Shown piece after piece: positions 60,644 to 64,000 of a stretch of 64,000 nucleotides of DNA; the stretch's first letter is position 1, and every line of letters begins with the position of its first letter. Below the pieces are notes generated by a model, which did no database searches, was not told the origin of the DNA, and saw only the letters and a list, made by a program, of their open reading frames with translations. A program made the position numbers and the translations under genes. The stretch is from Bacillus sp. sid0103 (lineage in GTDB: Bacteria > Bacillota > Bacilli > Bacillales_B > DSM-18226), in NCBI RefSeq assembly GCF_019219025.1, contig NZ_JAHUWN010000014.1:93927-157926 (forward strand). The letters run 5' to 3'.

Positions 60644-61450
60644 ATGAAAAAATATGTTTCATTGCTCATTCCATTTCTAGTATGTATGTTATTGTTTCAA
60701 CAACCGACTTCGGCCGAAAAAATGGCACCTAAAGAACTAAAGGCTGCGATAATCATTGATGATTTTGGTGGAGGTATGGGTGGAGTACGGGACTTCCTCG
60801 AAGGAAACATCCCGATTACTGCAGCTGTTATGCCCTTTCAAGAAAACTCTACTGAACATGCGGAATGGGCGCATAAATATGGCATCGAAGTGATGATACA
60901 TTTATCAATGGAACCAAAAAAAGGGAAAAGATCCTGGCTAGGACCAAGGCCCATTACGGTAGATCTTTCACCTTCTGAAGTGAAACAAATTGTCGAGGAT
61001 GCAATTAAGGATGTTCCATATGCTGTCGGTATCAATAACCATATGGGTTCACTGGCTGTTGAAAATGAACAAATCGTTCGTGCAATCGTGGAAGTGGCTA
61101 AGGAAAATAGATTATATATAATCGATAGCGCCACGAGTCCACAGACAAAATTTCCGGAAATAGCTAAAGAGTTAGGTGTCCCTATCCTCAAACGAGATAT
61201 ATTTCTAGACGATATCTCCTCCTCTTCCCATGTCCAGCAACAAATGCTCAGACTAGCGAAGGTTACTGAAATCAAAGGAACAGGAATTGCAATCGGGCAT
61301 GTCGGTGTAACAGGGAAGGTATGTTCAATCGGAGTATTCCACTCTATGGACGAATTCAAAAAACGAAAAATAAAAATAGTCCCTGCTTCTAACCTGTTTT
61401 CCGGAAAATCAGCAGAAAAGTTTTTTATACCATTTAAAAAAGGCAGCTAA
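60644..61450 (+). CDS. Divergent polysaccharide deacetylase family protein (secreted)
   Basis: A 268-residue protein with a signal peptide (KKYVSLLIPFLVCMLLFQ, cleavage near TSA-EK, residue about 25). The divergent deacetylase domain has AAIIIDDFGGGMGG (metal aspartates), ITAAVMPF, EVMIHLSMEP, GINNHMGS and IAIGHVGVTG. These YibQ-like proteins are exported or periplasmic; their substrate is unknown. TTGGGGGTCATT precedes ATG 60644. The stop codon lies inside the terminator stem. Confidence 0.88.
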   Translation: MKKYVSLLIPFLVCMLLFQQPTSAEKMAPKELKAAIIIDDFGGGMGGVRDFLEGNIPITAAVMPFQENSTEHAEWAHKYGIEVMIHLSMEPKKGKRSWLGPRPITVDLSPSEVKQIVEDAIKDVPYAVGINNHMGSLAVENEQIVRAIVEVAKENRLYIIDSATSPQTKFPEIAKELGVPILKRDIFLDDISSSSHVQQQMLRLAKVTEIKGTGIAIGHVGVTGKVCSIGVFHSMDEFKKRKIKIVPASNLFSGKSAEKFFIPFKKGS

Positions 61451-61462
61451 CTACTGCCTTTT
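61438..61462 (+). terminator. Terminator overlapping the deacetylase stop
   Basis: AAAGGCAG...CTGCCTTT with T-rich end; begins within the coding region. Confidence 0.8.
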
Positions 61463-61561
61463 AACACGTATTCATATTACTTTCCCAAATCCTCCTTTAC
61501 TGATAAAATGTCTCCAAAAACAATTAATAAAATTGTCAATTAGGGAGAAGGAATTGTCACG

Positions 61562-62314
61562 ATGAAATTAGTATCTTGGAATGTCAATGGCCTTAGGGCG
61601 TGTGTCAAAAAAGGGTTTCTCGATTATTTTCAAGAAGTGGATGCAGACATCTTCTGTGTGCAGGAAACGAAATTACAAGAAGGACAAATTACTCTGGAGT
61701 TGGACGGGTATCATCAATTCTGGAATTATGCCATTAAAAAAGGATATTCCGGGACCGCGGTGTTTACCAAAATCAAGCCGCTTGCTGTTCGATATGGGGT
61801 AGGGACAGATGATTCTCAAGACGAAGGAAGAATTCTTACCTTAGAGTTTGACGATTTTTACTTGGTAAATGTCTATACCCCTAATTCACAAAGGGATTTA
61901 GCGAGAATCAGTTACCGTCTGGACTGGGAAGATCGGATCCTTCAGCATTTGAAGGAATTAGATGAACAGAAACCCGTCGTCCTTTGTGGTGACTTGAATG
62001 TCGCCCATCAGGAAATTGACTTGCGTAATCCCAAATCCAATCTTGGCAATTCAGGGTTTACGGAAGAGGAAAGGGGAAAAATGACCTCTTTACTTGCTGC
62101 TGGCTATCTTGACAGCTACCGTCATTTTTATCCGGATCAAGAAGGTGCTTATACTTGGTGGTCATATATGGCTAAAGTTCGGGAGCGAAATATTGGCTGG
62201 CGAATTGACTACTTTATCGTATCGGAAAAATTGCGTGAACGTCTCAAAAATGTGGATATCCATTGCGATGTAATGGGAAGCGACCATTGTCCGGTTCTTC
62301 TTGAAATCAATTGA
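61562..62314 (+). CDS. exoA: Exodeoxyribonuclease III
   Basis: A 250-residue AP endonuclease of the Xth family. KLVSWNVNGLRACVKKGF (Asn metal ligand), FCVQETKLQEG (Glu), VVLCGDLNVAHQEIDL (Asp, Asn), GWRIDYFIVSE and the terminal MGSDHCPVLLEI (Asp-His catalytic pair) are all present. It cuts 5' to abasic sites and trims 3' blocks in base excision repair. Matches B. subtilis ExoA (252 residues). ATG 61562 follows GGGAGAAGGAATTGTCACG. Single gene. Confidence 0.95.
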   Translation: MKLVSWNVNGLRACVKKGFLDYFQEVDADIFCVQETKLQEGQITLELDGYHQFWNYAIKKGYSGTAVFTKIKPLAVRYGVGTDDSQDEGRILTLEFDDFYLVNVYTPNSQRDLARISYRLDWEDRILQHLKELDEQKPVVLCGDLNVAHQEIDLRNPKSNLGNSGFTEEERGKMTSLLAAGYLDSYRHFYPDQEGAYTWWSYMAKVRERNIGWRIDYFIVSEKLRERLKNVDIHCDVMGSDHCPVLLEIN

Positions 62315-62427
62315 TCGTTCAAGTCGATTAGTTTTTCTTATTGTAAATCATAAAATACCTGTCATTTTCTTAATGGAATAACCCCGTTATAGTTAATTAT
62401 ATAGAAGTTTACGAAGGGGGAAATGAC

Positions 62428-63198
62428 ATGGATATTAAAAAAGATGTGAAGGAACAGTTTGGAAAAAGCGCAAATTCATATGTAAGCAGTGCAATTCATA
62501 AAGATGGGGAAGACCTACAAAAGCTTATTCAAATGACAACAATCAACGGCCATGAAGAACTGCTCGATGTTGCGACGGGTGGAGGACATACAGCCAATGC
62601 TTTTGCTCGGTTGGTGAAAAAAGTTACTGCCTTGGATTTAACACCTGAAATGTTAAATGCAGCTAAACATTTCATTCAAGGGAATGGTCATCAAAATGTC
62701 GAGTTTAAAATAGGGGATGCTGAAAATCTTCCGTTTTCAGATGGACTATTTGATATTGTCACTTGTCGGATTGCTCCCCACCATTTCCCTCATGTGAATA
62801 AGTTTGTTGCAGAAGTGTATCGCGTTCTAAAGCCATCGGGTCAGTTTTTACTTGATGATAATGTGGTTCCAGAAGAAGATGACTATGACCTTTTTTATAA
62901 TTCAGTTGAAAAATGTCGGGATTACAGTCATTTTCGAGCTTGGAAAAAGAGTGAGTGGCTCAGAATGCTTGAAATGAATGGGTTTGAAATATATGAATTG
63001 CACCGCTTTGAAAAAACCTTTAAATATGAATCATGGTGTAACCGAATGAACTTACCTGAAAGTGAAAAAGAGAACCTTTCCGTTTACATCAAAAATGCAT
63101 CCCCGAAAATAAAGGAGAAATTTAAGGTCTCTATCGTTAATGACCAAGTCATCTCATTTCAAGGTGAAGCTGTCGTTTTAAAAGCAATTAAAAGATGA
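62428..63198 (+). CDS. Class I SAM-dependent methyltransferase (UbiE-like)
   Basis: A 256-residue methyltransferase. EELLDVATGGGHTANAF is motif I, VTALDLTPEML motif II, and LPFSDGLFDIVTCRIAPHHF plus RVLKPSGQFLLDD the following motifs. The beginning, VKEQFGKSANSYVSSAIHKD, is typical of small-molecule methyltransferases of Bacillus. Acceptor unknown. GAAGGGGGAAATGAC precedes ATG 62428. A long terminator follows. Confidence 0.88.
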   Translation: MDIKKDVKEQFGKSANSYVSSAIHKDGEDLQKLIQMTTINGHEELLDVATGGGHTANAFARLVKKVTALDLTPEMLNAAKHFIQGNGHQNVEFKIGDAENLPFSDGLFDIVTCRIAPHHFPHVNKFVAEVYRVLKPSGQFLLDDNVVPEEDDYDLFYNSVEKCRDYSHFRAWKKSEWLRMLEMNGFEIYELHRFEKTFKYESWCNRMNLPESEKENLSVYIKNASPKIKEKFKVSIVNDQVISFQGEAVVLKAIKR

Positions 63199-63248
63199 AA
63201 AAACCCTTTGCATAAAGAGAGGATGCCTCTTTTTGCAAAGGGTTTTTT
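63199..63248. terminator. Bidirectional terminator
   Basis: AAAACCCTTTGCA / TGCAAAGGGTTTT with a nested AAAGAG/CTCTTT stem, between the methyltransferase and the small minus-strand gene. Confidence 0.88.
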
Positions 63249-63253
63249 ACGAA

Positions 63254-63388
63254 TTAAACATCGTTAAGGGCTGTGCCAATTACATCAAACTCAGGCAATT
63301 TCTCATCCAAAACCGATTGATTTAATTGCTCATGATCTACAGGAGTAATGATATTTTCATCTTCTCTTTTCTTATAATCCATACTCAC
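63254..63388 (-). CDS. Small acidic hypothetical protein
   Basis: A 44-residue ORF (SMDYKKREDENIITPVDHEQ at the start, ending FDVIGTALNDV). GTG 63388 lies nine bases after AAAAAGGAGA, a strong ribosome site; ATG 63382 is the alternative. Highly acidic, no hydrophobic segment. It converges on the methyltransferase across a terminator, which supports it being a real gene. Family not recognised. Confidence 0.6.
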   Translation of the reverse strand: MSMDYKKREDENIITPVDHEQLNQSVLDEKLPEFDVIGTALNDV

Positions 63389-63633
63389 GCAGGTGTCATC
63401 TCCTTTTTGCTTACACAAATACAAATGTATTTTTTCCTATACAAAGGAATCTAAACCTATTTTTAATCTTTTTCTATAGGTATGTAATTATTGATGATTA
63501 ATGCAAGTCCAGCAATTCATGGTTAAATCACCTTTTACTCTAAAGTCAAAAGGCGAGAATGAATTATATTATCATTGATTACTGAAAGTTTAATATAGTG
63601 TTACTTAATTAATAAAAAATAGAAATGAAATAG

Positions 63634-63662
63634 TTGACGAATGGGTGAGAGGGTAGTATGAT
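63634..63662 (+). promoter_or_regulatory. rrn promoter P1
   Basis: TTGACG (63634-63639), 17 bases, TATGAT (63657-63662). Typical tandem ribosomal promoter arrangement with P2. Confidence 0.8.
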
Positions 63663-63726
63663 ATTCATTGTCGCTGAAACGAAATAACTTAGTTAAAGAG
63701 ATTTAATTAAATTGTTTTGAATGAAG

Positions 63727-63755
63727 TTGACATCCAATAAACGTTATGTTAAAAT
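63727..63755 (+). promoter_or_regulatory. rrn promoter P2
   Basis: TTGACA (63727-63732), 17 bases, TAAAAT (63750-63755), about 93 bases downstream of P1. Confidence 0.82.
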
Positions 63756-63803
63756 AAAAAAATGTTGCTAATCACTTGATTGGTTGGTGAAGAAGAATAC
63801 TAG

Positions 63804-63830
63804 ATTTGTTCTTTGAAAACTAAACAAACA
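63804..63830 (+). promoter_or_regulatory. rRNA leader antitermination region (boxA-like)
   Basis: GTTCTTTGAAAACTAAACAA corresponds to the conserved boxA-containing leader sequence of Bacillus rRNA operons. Confidence 0.65.
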
Positions 63831-63905
63831 AAATCGTGCAAACAAACAATAACTTTTAGTTTCGATTACGAAACTAAGCCAACGTAACAAAATGAGCTAA
63901 TCAAC

Positions 63906-64000
63906 TTTCTTGGAGAGTTTGATCCTGGCTCAGGACGAACGCTGGCGGCGTGCCTAATACATGCAAGTCGAGCGAATCAATAGGAGCTTGCTCCTGTTGG
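63906..64000 (+). rRNA. 16S ribosomal RNA, 5' part (cut by window end)
   Basis: GGAGAGTTTGATCCTGGCTC, then CAGGACGAACGCTGGCGGCG and TGCCTAATACATGCAAGTCG are the universal start of Firmicute 16S rRNA. The variable region after GAGCGAATCAATAGGAGCTT is Bacillaceae-like. Only about 95 bases are present; the exact 5' end is estimated from B. subtilis. Confidence 0.97.

Overview
The window is 64 kb of low-GC Firmicute chromosome, most likely from a Bacillaceae species close to Neobacillus or Bacillus. The evidence is the spore gene csgA, a racA homologue, sporulenol/hopene cyclase sqhC, DUF1657/DUF421 genes, HelD, YkuD, YvbH and YppC homologues, consensus AAGGAGG ribosome binding sites, frequent TTG/GTG starts, and the first ~95 bases of a Bacillus-type 16S rRNA gene at the right edge. 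Most of the window is ordinary core and semi-accessory chromosome. No prophage, CRISPR array or intact insertion sequence was seen.

Layout. 0-11.5 kb: two flavin enzymes, nrnB, a membrane acyltransferase, racA with a second HTH/coiled-coil gene, a DMT transporter, a HAD phosphatase, a polysaccharide deacetylase, a class V aminotransferase-like enzyme and ykuD. 11.6-24 kb: a short MITE-like element, an ATP-grasp enzyme, yceI, helD, small genes, an alpha/beta hydrolase lacking its nucleophile serine, asnS behind a leader terminator, and lysP behind a lysine riboswitch. 24-37 kb: YitT paralogues, an HxlR/nitroreductase divergent pair, yvbH, a DUF1657-DUF1657-DUF421 group like the tail of the spoVA-2mob operon, an erythromycin-esterase-like gene, csgA, a VanW protein, and an HTH regulator plus hydrolase unit with a strong palindromic operator.

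37.6-46.7 kb is the most interesting region: an acyl-acid catabolic cluster (ACAD10/11-type acyl-CoA dehydrogenase, SDR, acyl-CoA ligase, TetR regulator, APH-type kinase, ComB-like phosphatase, second SDR, PaaG-like enoyl-CoA hydratase, quinone oxidoreductase, and a frameshifted C-terminal remnant resembling a phosphotriesterase/lactonase). Near-identical palindromes (ATACCAACYGGTTAGTAT) lie before the first gene and before the gene after tetR, so one TetR probably controls both halves. The enzyme set matches the logic of the Pseudomonas LvaA/C/D/E pathway for 4-keto/4-hydroxy acids: ligation to CoA, keto reduction, phosphorylation of the 4-hydroxyl, elimination, then beta-oxidation.

46.7-64 kb: a second copy of the MITE-like element with a perfect 8-bp target duplication, a two-component system followed by an HtrA-type protease, a 21-bp-periodic repeat patch, an ABC-F gene whose leader has a 44-codon ORF, a terminator and a hairpin over its start codon, an NhaC antiporter, mug, sqhC, yppC, ppiB, a second deacetylase-like protein, exoA, a methyltransferase and tandem rrn promoters reading into 16S rRNA.

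All calls come from reading the sequence and remembered family features; no database search was possible. Start codons were moved downstream wherever a convincing ribosome binding site argued for it.
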